Shown here piece after piece: positions 48,812-60,088 of a DNA stretch of 64,000 nucleotides; position 1 is the stretch's first letter, and every line of letters begins with the position of its first letter. Where the stretch lies: NCBI RefSeq assembly GCF_026212465.1, contig NC_080047.1:41648922-41712921 (forward strand). The letters are read 5' to 3'. The notes under the pieces are model-generated. The model was given only the letters and a program-made list of their open reading frames with translations. It ran no database searches and had not been told where the DNA came from. The position numbers and the translations under genes are program-made. This stretch comes from Amaranthus tricolor (lineage: Eukaryota; Streptophyta; Magnoliopsida; Caryophyllales; Amaranthaceae).

Positions 48812-50020
48812 ACTTCCTTTTACCTTCAATCAATTTGTGAAAAAGTTCTGCAATTTTTCAGATTTGAAAAGATGAATTGAAGAAAAAGGAAGAATATTGA
48901 AATTTAAAGTGAGGTTTTGGATGATTCTATTAAAGAGAATTTAAGGCGGCGGAAATCAGAAATCGGAATATTCCGGCGTATTCAGAATTTCCGATTCCGC
49001 GTAGAGAAGAGGGGATCTAGGAACAAATTTCTGGGTTGGGTGATAATAATGGACCAATCACAAGAACCAGTCAACTCCCAATTATAGATTTGATTAAATT
49101 AAACTTCTATGGGACTATGGGAGTATACTTTACGTTCAAGTTTTCTCCAACGTAGAACCACGGTAGTTTTATACTTGTCCCATTCTGACCACGGTAGTTT
49201 TTATACTTGTCCCATTCTGAAATACTTTTCCGTTTTGATATATTTTTCTCAAATATAATTTACGAATTTTAGTATCAAAATTTAACTATAATTTCTCATC
49301 AATCTATATGAAAAAACACACTCACGTGGAATCTTAATAGATTCGTCTCAATATATATATTCTAAATATTAACTTCTTAGAATTTTAAAAAACTCCCAAT
49401 TAAAATTATTTGACACTATTCATTATTCAAGCTTATTTTATATATTGCGGTTAACGTGTAAGAAAAAATATAGTCACATGTGACCTTGTTTGAATTGTAT
49501 AATCACGTGCTTTCATAATATTAAATTTTTAAAATTTTTAGAAGTGCATAGTTAAATATATAAATAATAAAAATAACACATTGGGGAGTTCATAAACAGT
49601 CAAGCATAACAAATATAATAAAACGAAGGAATTATTTAGGGTATCAATCGTTGCAAATCTCTTTTGATAAGTGTATTTATGTATGGTTTGTGATTCTTTC
49701 ACTTCTTTCAATTTTGGACTACGACTGCTATAAGTGAGATATACCGAGATGAGATTAGTTTAACAACTATTTAATAAGTATCGTATGTTTACACTTATCA
49801 AATTTTATTTGACTTATACTTCATTGAATCTGAAACGATGACATTTATTAAATTTAATTTTATTAAGATTTTAGGGAATATTTTACAATTTTGACTAACA
49901 AAGTGCTATCTATAATGAGAAGGATTGAATTAAAAAAAGATTAAAAATGATACGATTATTTAGATGTTTTAATAATTTTTAACTAGATAAATTAAATTGA
50001 TCTGACTTAAAATTGACTCA
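46776..50020. repeat. Duplicated segment X, original copy
   Basis: 46776-48365 (SAP intron) and 49043-50020 (SAP upstream flank) reappear in the same order at 57008-58735 and 59174-59895, roughly 90% alike by eye. The middle part, which carries SAP exon 1 and its promoter, is not in the later copy. Inside X a motif of about 70 bp (GCATGCCTA-AACGATG...CTCAAGCT) occurs three times near 47506, 47575 and 47827. A 33-bp unit is doubled at 49156-49221. Confidence 0.8.
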
Positions 50021-50029
50021 ATTAGCCAT

Positions 50030-51425
50030 TCCTTCCATCTTTCGACTTTCTCTAGGAAATCCGTATTAGGCCTGAAACCAGCAGCATAGCAAATGGGAAA
50101 TGCATGAGGACCAGGATAATTACCTCTTGATATCTTAGCTTTCATTTGCTTCCCACCATCCTTTAACAATCCTTCCTGCATTATTTTCTCTTCGCGGGCA
50201 TTTATACCAAGAGCAGAATCCCAACTCTTTAAATGCAAATAAGCCTTTCCATTTACTTTTTTTACACAAAAGAATTCACGGCCCCGTTTGGTTGATGGTA
50301 ATGAAGTAATGGGAATAAAATGTTGTAATGGCAATAGTAATGAAGGAATGGATATGAGAATTGGTAATGAAGATTCTTTTGTTTGGTATGCATGACTAAA
50401 GAATGGTAATGAAAGATAATATTCCATTGATTGCATTTGGTTGTTAGTAATAAAAAATGGTAATGACTCTTAGTTTCATTATTGTATATTTGTATCTAAA
50501 AGCATTATTGTATCTAAATTATTCTATCTAATGATTCTTTTTTTAATATTAATATTTTTTTGGATAATTACATACATTACCTTTTTTTTCTTCATTATTT
50601 TTTTTCTTCAGCTCGAAACATTACCTTATTTTATTAACACAGTAATACTTCATTACCATTACCGCCTAATACCATGTTGTTTGATGGTAATGAAAATGGC
50701 CCTTTTTGGTAATTTCATTACCTTATTTTATTACTATCCATTACCATTAAAGGCATCCAAACAACTAAAATTTTCACTACTTAATTTTATTACCATTACC
50801 GCTCTCTAATACTATGTAACAAACGGGCCGTCAGGGTACTTCAGAATCAGTGACTTCCATGTAATCAGTTAGCAAACCCAATACACTTTTTATAAATTCA
50901 ATCTTCTCCAATGGAAGTCTACAATCAACCGTCAACATTAATAATTTCCTCAAGTTCTTAACCAGAATAGGTTCCATAAGCATCCAAGATTCATTTTCTT
51001 CGGCAGCAACACTTTTCGCCTTCTCAATAAGCCGAACTGAGATGGGTGTTCTGCTTCCACCACTAACATGAAAGATCATAGGGTAATTTTCAATAACAGC
51101 CATACAATTCTATTTTGCACAAACCACACTTCCTTTTCAAGGTCCCTAAGGAGAAAAACACTTATTTTTCTGGGATTGAATTATGTCCTTAAGTTGAAGT
51201 TTTACAGCAGGTTTTTTCTGCAAGTCCATGACTTTGTCAAGCTCATGAACCCTATGATAGATTTTCTTTTTGGGTTCTCTACCTCCACTTGTTCTATGCT
51301 TAATATGCACTAACATATGACCTGAATTCTGAAATGCATTCGAACCCAATATTGCCAATTTGTTTGCCAGAATTCCTTTGAGACGCATTAGAAAAAGTTA
51401 AGGCTTATTGACGCAAAACGTCGAG
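50030..51425 (-). pseudogene. Broken PORR-domain gene
   Basis: Related to the intact PORR genes at 55734 and 62100. Pieces are recognisable: MRLKGILANKLAIL from 51388; [72 protein letters not shown]. Damage: indels near 51150, 51115 and 50850; a 552-bp MITE inserted at 50279; and loss of about the last 110 codons, where the frame runs into segment X at about 50035. Not expected to make a working protein. Confidence 0.85.
50279..50830. mobile_element. Harbinger/Tourist-like MITE inside the PORR pseudogene
   Basis: Termini CGGCCCCGTTTGG and, complemented, CGGCCCGTTTGTT. 3-bp flanks TCA at 50276-50278 and 50831-50833. Removing it restores the sequence seen in the intact copies at this point (AATTCAGGGTAC), so the insertion site is exact. 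The interior is rich in GGTAATG words. The TIR style and 3-bp duplication fit PIF/Harbinger, though TCA is not the usual TWA. Confidence 0.8.
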
Positions 51426-51908
51426 CACCTTCTGTGCAATTGCATTCAAGTCCACACCAACGTTCTACCCATCAAGAACTTCTTATGTGTATGAATTCAA
51501 ATGGCATATGGAGATTTTGATCGCAAATTGCAGAAACTATGAACAACAAAAATCATATAGATATAATTCCTTAAAATTTCTCGAATTTACGAATGAATTA
51601 GTGCTGATTTGACAAACTTCTCTACAAATTGAAGAAACCGCCATAATTCAATTGAATCAATCCCCTTTCTGAGTATCAAAAAGGTTGCAGGACATAGTTT
51701 CTCCTCCAAAGAATCCCAATTCTTAACTCCCCTATATATTCATAAAGAATATCAAGAAAAAAAAAACATAAAATGTAGGGTAATAACCAACACTAAGAAA
51801 AGACTCAAGCTGCCATTATCTAATCAATGTTCTGCTGTAGCAATCAATAACTAAATAAAAAAATTAAAATATCAAAAAAGATTCAATAATTATCAAGATG
51901 TAAGCAAC
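51426..51908. other. Unassigned sequence upstream of the PORR pseudogene
   Basis: No gene recognised; AT-rich, no clear repeat ends. Confidence 0.3.
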
Positions 51909-52079
51909 CTTCAATGCCCACATCCTGCTCATCTCCATCATCGTTAGAGTACTCAAATCCGTAATCTTCCATATCAGCATCTGCAACCCAAATAATCAAG
52001 AGTTAAAGCAAAAGAAAATATCACTCAAACAGAAAGAAATCAAAATCGAGATCAATTAATCTTCCTCAACAGAACCCAT
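51909..52079 (-). pseudogene. 5' exon fragment of a COP9 signalosome subunit 2-like gene
   Basis: Exon 51980-51909 follows a TTGCAG acceptor and reads ADMEDYGFEYSNDDGDEQDV, the conserved N-terminus of CSN2. A start ATGGGTTCTG lies at 52079-52070. Joined to the exon it would give M-G-S-D-A-D-M-E-D-Y, but the donor there reads TT instead of GT. No later CSN2 exons were found, so this is a stranded gene fragment. Confidence 0.65.
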
Positions 52080-53810
52080 GGCGATTATAAATAATCAAAC
52101 TTCGAAACCACCGATTGTTGTTTACAGTTGAGATTTGAGATTAGGGTTCATCCACCAAAATGATGAAGAATTAACGAAAACCCTGGAGAAATGTTAAGAG
52201 CAGGAGAAAAAAAATAAAGGAAAAAGAAAGTAGTCTCACGCCTAGGCTAACTTCATTAGTATTCTGCCATATTTGCTTGCTGCTGCATCCATGGCGATTC
52301 TTTGAATGGAAGAAATGTGATGAAAAATAAAATTTAGCCAGAAAGAGTGAATTGAGCAAGAACAAGGAAAAAGTAGAACTTGTGGTTGTCATTTTTCAAG
52401 GAAGCAACACTTACTAAATATATATGAAACATTAGTGGGGTTTACAGGACCATTTATTTCATTAGAAGTTCTTCTCAAATAGTAGTATTCTAAGTTCAGA
52501 ACTTTCGAATAAGGAGTCTAGTATGAAATATTATTGTTGCTTTTTGTAACATTTAGGCTTAGCTGATTAAATGATCTTTTCGTGGGGCGTGAAAGCCAAT
52601 AATTTCTTGGAAAATCACTGTCAAGATCCTCCACAACTAGTCAAACTCAAAATGACAACATTGGACCCCCAAAGTGCTCTAGATGTTACCTGATAAGCAT
52701 ATTTCTGTTACGGTAACACTTATCTTCCCTGTACGATTTCTGAATCTTCGTAAGAAATGACCAAGCACAGGAATCATAGTGTAAAAAGGCGGTAACAGCG
52801 ATCGCGGTTACAGAACGGTGATGCGGTAACGGGAGTGATGCGGTTATCGTGTATCGTAATGCGATCGAGACCACAAGATATTGTGAAACCATTAAAAGCT
52901 ATGTCAAGGTAATGCAAGACATACCTAGAGGAAGCAGGAGGCAATTCTAAATAAAGTGCAGTTCCACACAAGTCTAAATAAGTCGGTGCACAGGTTGCAA
53001 ATTTTCAGATTATTATTCTATATTAAGTTTGGAACATCATCCACTCGGTTATGATTGCGTATCAATATCAATATATATTAAACATTAGATGTTTAGACCC
53101 AAGATGAGCTTTAAAGATATTTTCGGTTCAAAAGTCAGACAGCCCATACATTAATCAAAATACGAAGTATCATTAGACCATACGATAACAATACACGAGG
53201 ACCAATATCAAGTAAAAAGAGGTAATTACTTCAGTGAAACAAAAGGGGTCAGTCAACTTAGCTTCATCAATTACTTACGATATACATTGCTTCTACTAAT
53301 GTAAACATCAATTAAGTACCAAAACAACATATATAAATTTACAAGTGGAAATGAGCAATAACAAGTAGGAAGATGATTGAGAAATAGAATAAAAGGTAAG
53401 AAAAAAATATACCACTCTTAGATGACCGCAACACATCATCGCGGCTGAACACCCTTTAACCTGAAAATAGAAGAATTCCATCAAGAATATTTTAAAAATT
53501 TCAACTGAACATCAAAACAAAACTAAAATCACCAAAAATGGCAACATACTAACCCATAATTATTCAAAGGCTATAATCTTCTAATGCCCAACAATTAAAG
53601 CAAATTAGTCAAATATAAGAAAGAAACAAATATCAAAAAGTTACGAACTTTAGAAATTTGTTGAAGGAGAGCATCACAAACATGTAGAAAATCGTTTCCA
53701 AAGTCTTTACTCTTAATCAACTTCAACAAGACTAAAAAGTCTCCAAATACCTTGACATTTGTTCTTGTAATTGCTTTAGTTTTTTCTCTACTGATGGGTA
53801 TACATTGAAT
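52080..53810. other. Intergenic sequence with scattered remnants
   Basis: At about 52780-52870 a block (GATGCGGTAACGGGAGTGAT and neighbours) resembles the intronic repeat at 28450-28550 in reverse. At about 53753-53648 on the minus strand there is an exon-like open stretch reading KLIKSKDFGNDFLHVCDALL that I do not recognise; it may be another gene fragment. Otherwise nothing is supported. Confidence 0.4.
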
Positions 53811-53811
53811 T

Positions 53812-55501
53812 AAGGTATGTTTAGGTGAAGGTAAGGAATATGGCTTTGAATTGAAAGGGTTGAGTTTTGGATTTTGATTGGGGGACTAGAGTAATGATTA
53901 ACTGATAGAATGGACCAGATGATGGACATGTTTAGCATACATAAGATGAACAAGATGAACCCCAATCTACCAAAACATGTGCTTCTATTTAATAAGAAAA
54001 TGAATTTAACAATCTCAGTTGGTGGTTCTTCTAAATCACCGAGAAGGCAACAAAACATCATTGTGAACAATTAGAACTCGACTATATATCGAAAAGAAAA
54101 AATACTCACCTGGCTAAAATCCTACCACTACTCAGACTGACCAATATCACAATAGTAAGTCAAAAACACAAAACAAGTCAGCTTAGGATATGTGCTCACC
54201 TGCTTATAAATTCCACAAAAAATCAACCATAATGGATTTATCATCCACAAACCCACCGAGCTCCCAAAATGTTGATTGAAACAGAAATGTCTCAATCGAA
54301 ACTAAAATTGAGTCAATTCAAGGAAACCATCAAAAAAAATCAAACTAAAATGTAAATGAATTTATCATTCACAAACCCACCAAACTCCCAAACAATAATC
54401 ACTGAAGCTTCACATTTAAACCCTAAAAATACTAGTTTTAATTTAAAACCAAAAAAAAAAATGTACCTAAAACTTCACATCTTCAACCATCTACACAACT
54501 CTTCATCTCGAATTGAATTGATTGATCCTGAGTGAAAAAAATATAATTACATTAAATCTTCAACTTTGACAATCAAAAAGAAAACAAAAAAAAAATAAAA
54601 AGACATAACTAAAAGTTCTTTGCCTGATTTTGTTTTCATAAAATTGGAAATGGAAGAATAGGAGAAGGAAGAATGAGAGAAGGAAAATCAGATCTTACAG
54701 GAAAAGAAGGGAGAAAAATAGAAGAATGATATTTTCTTTGATTCTCCTATACCATTATATATGCAATCCTATCATTCCACTTGCCCACCTTACCCTCACT
54801 TGGTCACTCTATTCCCATCTACCTTCCGATTCAGTGTCCATCTCCATGCACCCATCTTCTTCTAATTCTTCAACCAAAGATTATCCTTACAGATGTGTAA
54901 AGTTTACCTAAGTTTTAAGTCCATGAGGTTTCTCTCCCTCGCCCAAACGTCACAATTAAAGCCACAGCTGAGAGAGTAAAGAAAGTGATGATTGTGACTT
55001 GTATCAATGAGTTGGTAGTGAAGGATAAGATAGCAGCGATACAACAGTGGTGTGAAAGAATGATCACATTATTTCCTCTTCCTTCCTTTCTCCCTCTCCA
55101 ATCCCTCTTTCTCCCTAATGTCAAAGTAGATTCTCATAGTTCCATCTTTCACTAATGCTCAAACCAAGATTATACTCTTACTTGCAGATTTGCCACAATT
55201 CAAAAGTTATTCTAAAATTCCAAAATTTCCAGTTGCAAACACAAAGCCACAAATGAAATGCAATACTATACCATTCCAAAACTTACGTAAAGACACACAT
55301 ATGAAAAATGTTCCTAGAGTCAAAAAGTAAGTCAAGAAAAATACGTAAAGTTTGATTTCAAAATTGATTTCATAAGCAAAAAGTACACATAACAAAACCA
55401 AATAGTAGCAAAAAACAAAAATTACATAAGTAAAACCAACATCACAAATTAATATACTCAACAATTCGAAGTACAGGGAAAATACAGGAAGAAATACATA
55501 C
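53812..55501. other. Sequence 3' of the first PORR gene
   Basis: No coding sequence supported. Later DUF1640 exons were looked for here and not found. The small open frames here recur unchanged at 60179-61867 only because the unit is duplicated. Confidence 0.4.
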
Positions 55502-55733
55502 TTTCTGCATATCAGCCTTAGACATAAAAGAATGAGACACATTTTCCAGACTATCGTGCAAAACCTCCATAATTGTTGCAGTAATTACTTCAGCTTGCTT
55601 TGATGGAATACCTTGAACTTCTAATTTCCTTACCTTTTCACACAAACAGAAAATTAAGATTTAAATCAAAGCAAATTAAATCATTGGATTAATCAATCCA
55701 AAAAAATGATAAAAAGAGAAATACTCACAAGCG
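55502..55733 (-). pseudogene. DUF1640/CCDC90-type exon fragments fused to PORR copy A
   Basis: Exon 55633-55502 has good splice borders (GAAAAG acceptor, AAA|GTATGT donor) and reads VRKLEVQGIPSKQAEVITAT then EVLHDSLENVSHSFMSKADM. This matches the conserved core of plant DUF1640 (FMP32/MCUR1-like) mitochondrial proteins. Just upstream, a second frame through the end of the PORR gene reads VDTLAL and ends at a CTT|GTGAGT donor (55728), which would splice in phase. Neither an upstream DUF1640 start nor later exons are present. The exon would be 3' UTR of a PORR transcript. Confidence 0.65.
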
Positions 55734-56975
55734 CTAAAGTATCGACGATTCAGCAATCTCATTGGAGATATTTGAATCCTTTCTACCCGCTAGTGCTACA
55801 AATTTTGCATTGAATCGTAATATAGGGCATTGTTGAATCAAATTGGAACTGTCATATGCTTCCTTAAGAAAGACTGTACTTCTTTCACCCTTATTGGTGA
55901 TGTAGAAGATTCCATGATGCTTGATTAAGCAAAGTAATAGCCTAGCAGGTAAAAGTAACTCGGATTGAAAACCACTCATTTGCACAGATGTCATTCGCTT
56001 CTCAACAGTCAAGCTCAGAAGTTCATGGAGCACTGAGACCACTCTTTTTCGTGCCTTAGGATCAGCAGGGTCAAACCTCCTTGCATTTAAGTAAGGAGAA
56101 GGAAACTCCATTTTCTGCCATCTTTCGACTTCCACTAGGAAACCCGTATTAGGCCTAAAACCAGCAGCATAGCAAATGCGAAATGCATGAGGACCAGGAT
56201 AATTACCGTCTCTTGATATCTTAACTTTCATTTGCTTCCCGCCATCCTTTAACAATCCTTCCTGCATCATTTTCTCTTCGCGGGCAGTTATACCAAGAGA
56301 AGAATCCCAACTCTCCAAATGCAAATAAGCCTTTCCATTAACTTCTTTTACACAAAAGAATTCAGGGTACTTTAGAATCAGTGACTCCATGTAATCACTT
56401 GGCAAACCTAATACACTTTTTATAAATTCAATCTTCTCCAATGGAAGTCTACAATCAACCGTCAACATTAACAATTTCCTCAAGTTCTTAACCAGAATAG
56501 GTTCCATAAGCATCCAAGCTTCATTTTCTTCGGCCGCAACACTTTTCGCCTTCTCAGTAAGCCGAACTGAGATGGGTGTTCTACTTCCACCACTAACATG
56601 AAAGATCATAGGGTACTTTTCAATAACAGCCATACAATTCCATTTTTGCACAAACCCCACTTCCTTTTCAAGGTCCCTAAGGAAAATGCATTTATTTTTC
56701 TGGGATTGAATTATGTCCTTAAGTTGAAGTATTAGAGCAGGTTTTTTCTGCAAGTCCATGACTTTGTCAAGTTCATGAACCCTATGATAGATTTTCTTTT
56801 TGGGTTTTCTACCTCCACTTGTTTTATGCTTAATTTGCACTAACATATGACCTGAATTCTGAAATGGGTTCGAAGCCAATATTGCCAAATTGTTTGCCAG
56901 AATTCTTTTGAGTCGCATTAGAAAAATTTGAGGCTTATTGACGCCAAACGTCAAGCACCTTGTGTACAATTGCAT
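55734..56975 (-). CDS. PORR-domain organelle RNA-binding protein, copy A
   Basis: A single-exon frame of 413 aa. The PORR domain (plant organelle RNA recognition) covers about residues 60-380: [116 protein letters not shown]. Family members (WTF1, WTF9, RPD1) help splice plastid or mitochondrial group II introns. The basic N-terminus ([14 protein letters not shown] from the second Met) suits an organelle transit peptide, with mitochondria more likely. Which family member this is cannot be told. The last few codons (ESSIL) overlap a DUF1640-derived stretch, so the natural C-terminus may have been replaced. The copy at 62100-63341 encodes an identical protein. Confidence 0.88.
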   Translation of the reverse strand: MQLYTRCLTFGVNKPQIFLMRLKRILANNLAILASNPFQNSGHMLVQIKHKTSGGRKPKKKIYHRVHELDKVMDLQKKPALILQLKDIIQSQKNKCIFLRDLEKEVGFVQKWNCMAVIEKYPMIFHVSGGSRTPISVRLTEKAKSVAAEENEAWMLMEPILVKNLRKLLMLTVDCRLPLEKIEFIKSVLGLPSDYMESLILKYPEFFCVKEVNGKAYLHLESWDSSLGITAREEKMMQEGLLKDGGKQMKVKISRDGNYPGPHAFRICYAAGFRPNTGFLVEVERWQKMEFPSPYLNARRFDPADPKARKRVVSVLHELLSLTVEKRMTSVQMSGFQSELLLPARLLLCLIKHHGIFYITNKGERSTVFLKEAYDSSNLIQQCPILRFNAKFVALAGRKDSNISNEIAESSIL

Positions 56976-57007
56976 TCAAGTCCACTCCAACAGGTTGTTC
57001 TATAAAT
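56976..57007. other. Junction between PORR gene and segment X copy
   Basis: The PORR upstream region gives way to SAP-intron-derived sequence here, at GGTTGTTCTATAAATATG. The same junction lies at 63342-63373, so it predates the tandem duplication. Confidence 0.6.
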
Positions 57008-59895
57008 ATGAAATAGTGAGAGCAAAGAAGTTTCATCTATAAATATGCTCCAACTAGCTCATAATTTTTGTATCTTGTATACACGCAAAACCAACCATCC
57101 AATGACATAAATTATAGGAGGGGGTATTAAGCATAGGAGAGGGTGAAAGCAACACATATGGTGGCCACACATCAAAACTTCTATAAGTTACCATCTACAA
57201 AAATGTTGAAGACATGTTTCTAAACGCTAAAAGACATTAGAACATTAGAATCTAGGATTTCAAACGTGGCGTTAATTCAACGACAATCTATGTAAGAAAT
57301 TTCAATCATGCCCTTAAATGAGTCATATTGAAACAACAAACCCATATAGCAGATCTCACCCAAGCAAAACAAGGAAACAACTCACTTTCATTTAATTCAA
57401 CTGAACTAGTCTAGTCTAGAAGAAGAAAAATCTCAGAAAACATAGCACAGGACTTCCAACATCCACCAACAACTAATGACGATTAAGTTTAGTAATGTGC
57501 TAACAGATCAACTCATTAATAATGTGCCAATTGTTGCTTTAACCTTTATGCCAGTGACAATGCCCAAGGGTATGCAACCTAGAACTTACCAAGCAGAAGC
57601 GAATCGGGTTAAAATAAAACCTTCCACGATAAATGCTCTCCAATATGTATTAACACAACATATTTGTATCACTTAAAAACTACCAAAAAATTCAATTCAC
57701 CAACCTACTAGACAAGAAATAAGAAGTATATAGGTAATTTACTTAGTTCATTGTAGCACAGATTTTACAGCAAGCTTCTCATTGAGGGGACATACAAAGC
57801 ATTAAGGAAACAATAAGCTAACATGGATTGCATTGTGCCTAAAGCGATGCAGCTCAAGCTTCGTCATTACGCTTCCAAAACTCAAGAGCTCGTTTAGCAT
57901 ATTGCATGCCTATAACGATGGAACTCAAGCTCCTCATTAATCTTCGAAAACTAAACAGCTCGACTTGGCAAAAGTCAGACTTCTATATGAGGGGGTCAAT
58001 TCATAGTCATAACTCATATCACTCTTGTATGTTAGGTGTGGGGACCGGAAAACCATACCATAGTTGTCCGATGGGCCAAAACTAACATTCAATTTTCAAA
58101 ACTTGGCTGGGGCCATTTCCTACCACCCCTCCCTCCTTCCCTTGCAACTCGTCTAGCATAAAACATGCCAATAACGATGAAACTCAAACTGCAGCATTGA
58201 TCCTCAAAAACTTAACGGCTCCTCTGGCATACTACATATCTCATCATTTTGACAAAACCGGAAGGTAATCTTAGAAGTGTAATTTTCAAATAAGCATCCA
58301 GTATCCCCATTACATGGATGTACATGATACATTCTACTAATTACATATCCTCGTTTCCCATCACTATTGCCCATCCCCTCATCTCTAGGCGGCAGTGGAC
58401 AGTAATAAAATAAAGTCAATGAGATAATACTTATGTTGAATACATATAGAGAGGCATTACATACACAATCTATGACCTTAAATCAACAAGGGTGGCAGTT
58501 TGATTCGTGGTTTGGCTTCGGATTCACTTTTGTTTTCAATTCAATTCAAGCCACATTTGGGTAAAATCTAGCCCAATCCGCAACCCAAATTAGAATTTTT
58601 AATAAATGATTAGTAATAAATATCAAAAATCACATTGATCAACTAATAGACAGCCGAAAAAGTCAATTTTAACTTGATTCACCAAGCAAATGCATAAATA
58701 GACGAATTTTTAATGATGGGGTCTTACTGTTGGAAATAATTTCAGCAATTCTTTGTAAAAAAATAACAAAAAATGGTGAACTTTGAAAACAAAAAACAAA
58801 TTACCGATGGCCGAGGAGTCGGACTGCTTGTCGACTGTTTTGAGGAATGGAGACTGCTTGCTTATGACGATGTTCGATGAGTTGGAATGACTGAAGATAA
58901 GTTTTGAGGAATGGAGTCTTGAGGAAGAATAATTTCAATAGCAATAGCCATAGCCATTAGGTTTAGGGTTTCCAAAGCATTTTTTTTAAAAAAAAAATTA
59001 TAAACCGGATACCGATTATCCGGATTTCCAGATTTGAATATCCAATATTTAAACAGATACACAGTTTGGATTTTCCGGATTTTTTAAATCTGAGTTTATT
59101 ATTCGGTTTAAAATTATATAACGAATATTTCGGATCGAATTTTCCCAAATTTGATATTTTTAAACACCCCTAAATAATGGACCAATCACAAGAACAATAA
59201 CTCAACTCCCAATTATGGATTTGATTAAATTAAACTTCTATGGGAGTATACTTTACGTTCAAGTTTTTTTCGAAGTAGAACGACAGTAGTTTTATACTTC
59301 TTCCATTTTGAAATACTTACTCTATTGTTATTTTTAATATTATTCATTATTCAAGCTTATTTTATATATTGCGGTTAACGTGTAAGAAAAATATAGTCAC
59401 ATGTGACCTTGTTAGAATCCTCTAATCACATACTTTCATAATATTAAATTTTTAGAATTTTTAGATGTGCATAGTTAAATATATAAATAATCAAAATAAC
59501 ACATTGGAAACCGCCGCAAATCTCTTTTGATAAGTATATCTGTGTATGGTTTGTGATTCTTTCACCTTTTTCAAATTTGGATTATGGCTGCTATAAGTGA
59601 GATCTACCGAGTATGATTATGATGAGGTTAGTTTTACAACTATGTAATTATCGCATGTTTAGACTTATCAAATTTTATTTGACTTGTACTTGATTGAATC
59701 TGAACCGATGATATTTATTTATTTTGATTTAATTAAGATTTTAGAAAATATTTTACAATTTTGACTTACAAAGTGCAATCTATAATGAGAGAGATTGATT
59801 TAAAAAGATTAAAAATGATATGACTATTTAAATGTTTTGATATTTTTTGACCTGATGAGTTAAATTTATCTGATTTAAAATTGACTGAATTATCA
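57008..59895. repeat. Duplicated segment X, derived copy
   Basis: 57008-58735 and 59174-59895 match the SAP11-like intron and upstream flank (46776-48365, 49043-50020). The intervening 58736-59173 is unrelated to SAP exon 1. No coding sequence is supported; the open frame at 57476-57676 is chance. Confidence 0.8.
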
Positions 59896-60028
59896 TGTTT
59901 TTACATATTCTAACAAATAAAACGTTCATTAATAAACCAAAAATAACTATTATGTATAGTAAATTTTTTAATTAAGTATTAGAAAGAAAAAAAAAACCAT
60001 GAAAATGAAGTTCCTTCATTTTTTTAAG

Positions 60029-60055
60029 TAATGAAAAAAAAAAAAAAAAAAGAAG

Positions 60056-60086
<31 letters not shown>
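60029..60086. repeat. Poly(A)-rich tract near the tandem junction
   Basis: About 58 bases of almost pure A with one GAAG interruption, some 90 bp before the second tandem unit begins. Confidence 0.9.

Positions 60087-60088
<2 letters not shown>

Noticed and set aside
49140..49440. Degenerate MITE-like sequence upstream of the SAP gene
   Set aside because: There is a 33-bp tandem doubling but no convincing inverted ends.
54726..55542. Small frames at 54726-54911, 54915-55124 and 55207-55542, repeated at 61092-61908
   Set aside because: Their identity between positions comes from the tandem duplication, not selection; composition is low-complexity and no domain is seen.
57476..57676. 66-aa plus-strand frame in segment X
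   Set aside because: The matching sequence in the SAP intron (about 47260-47440) has in-frame changes and stops, so it is not conserved as coding.
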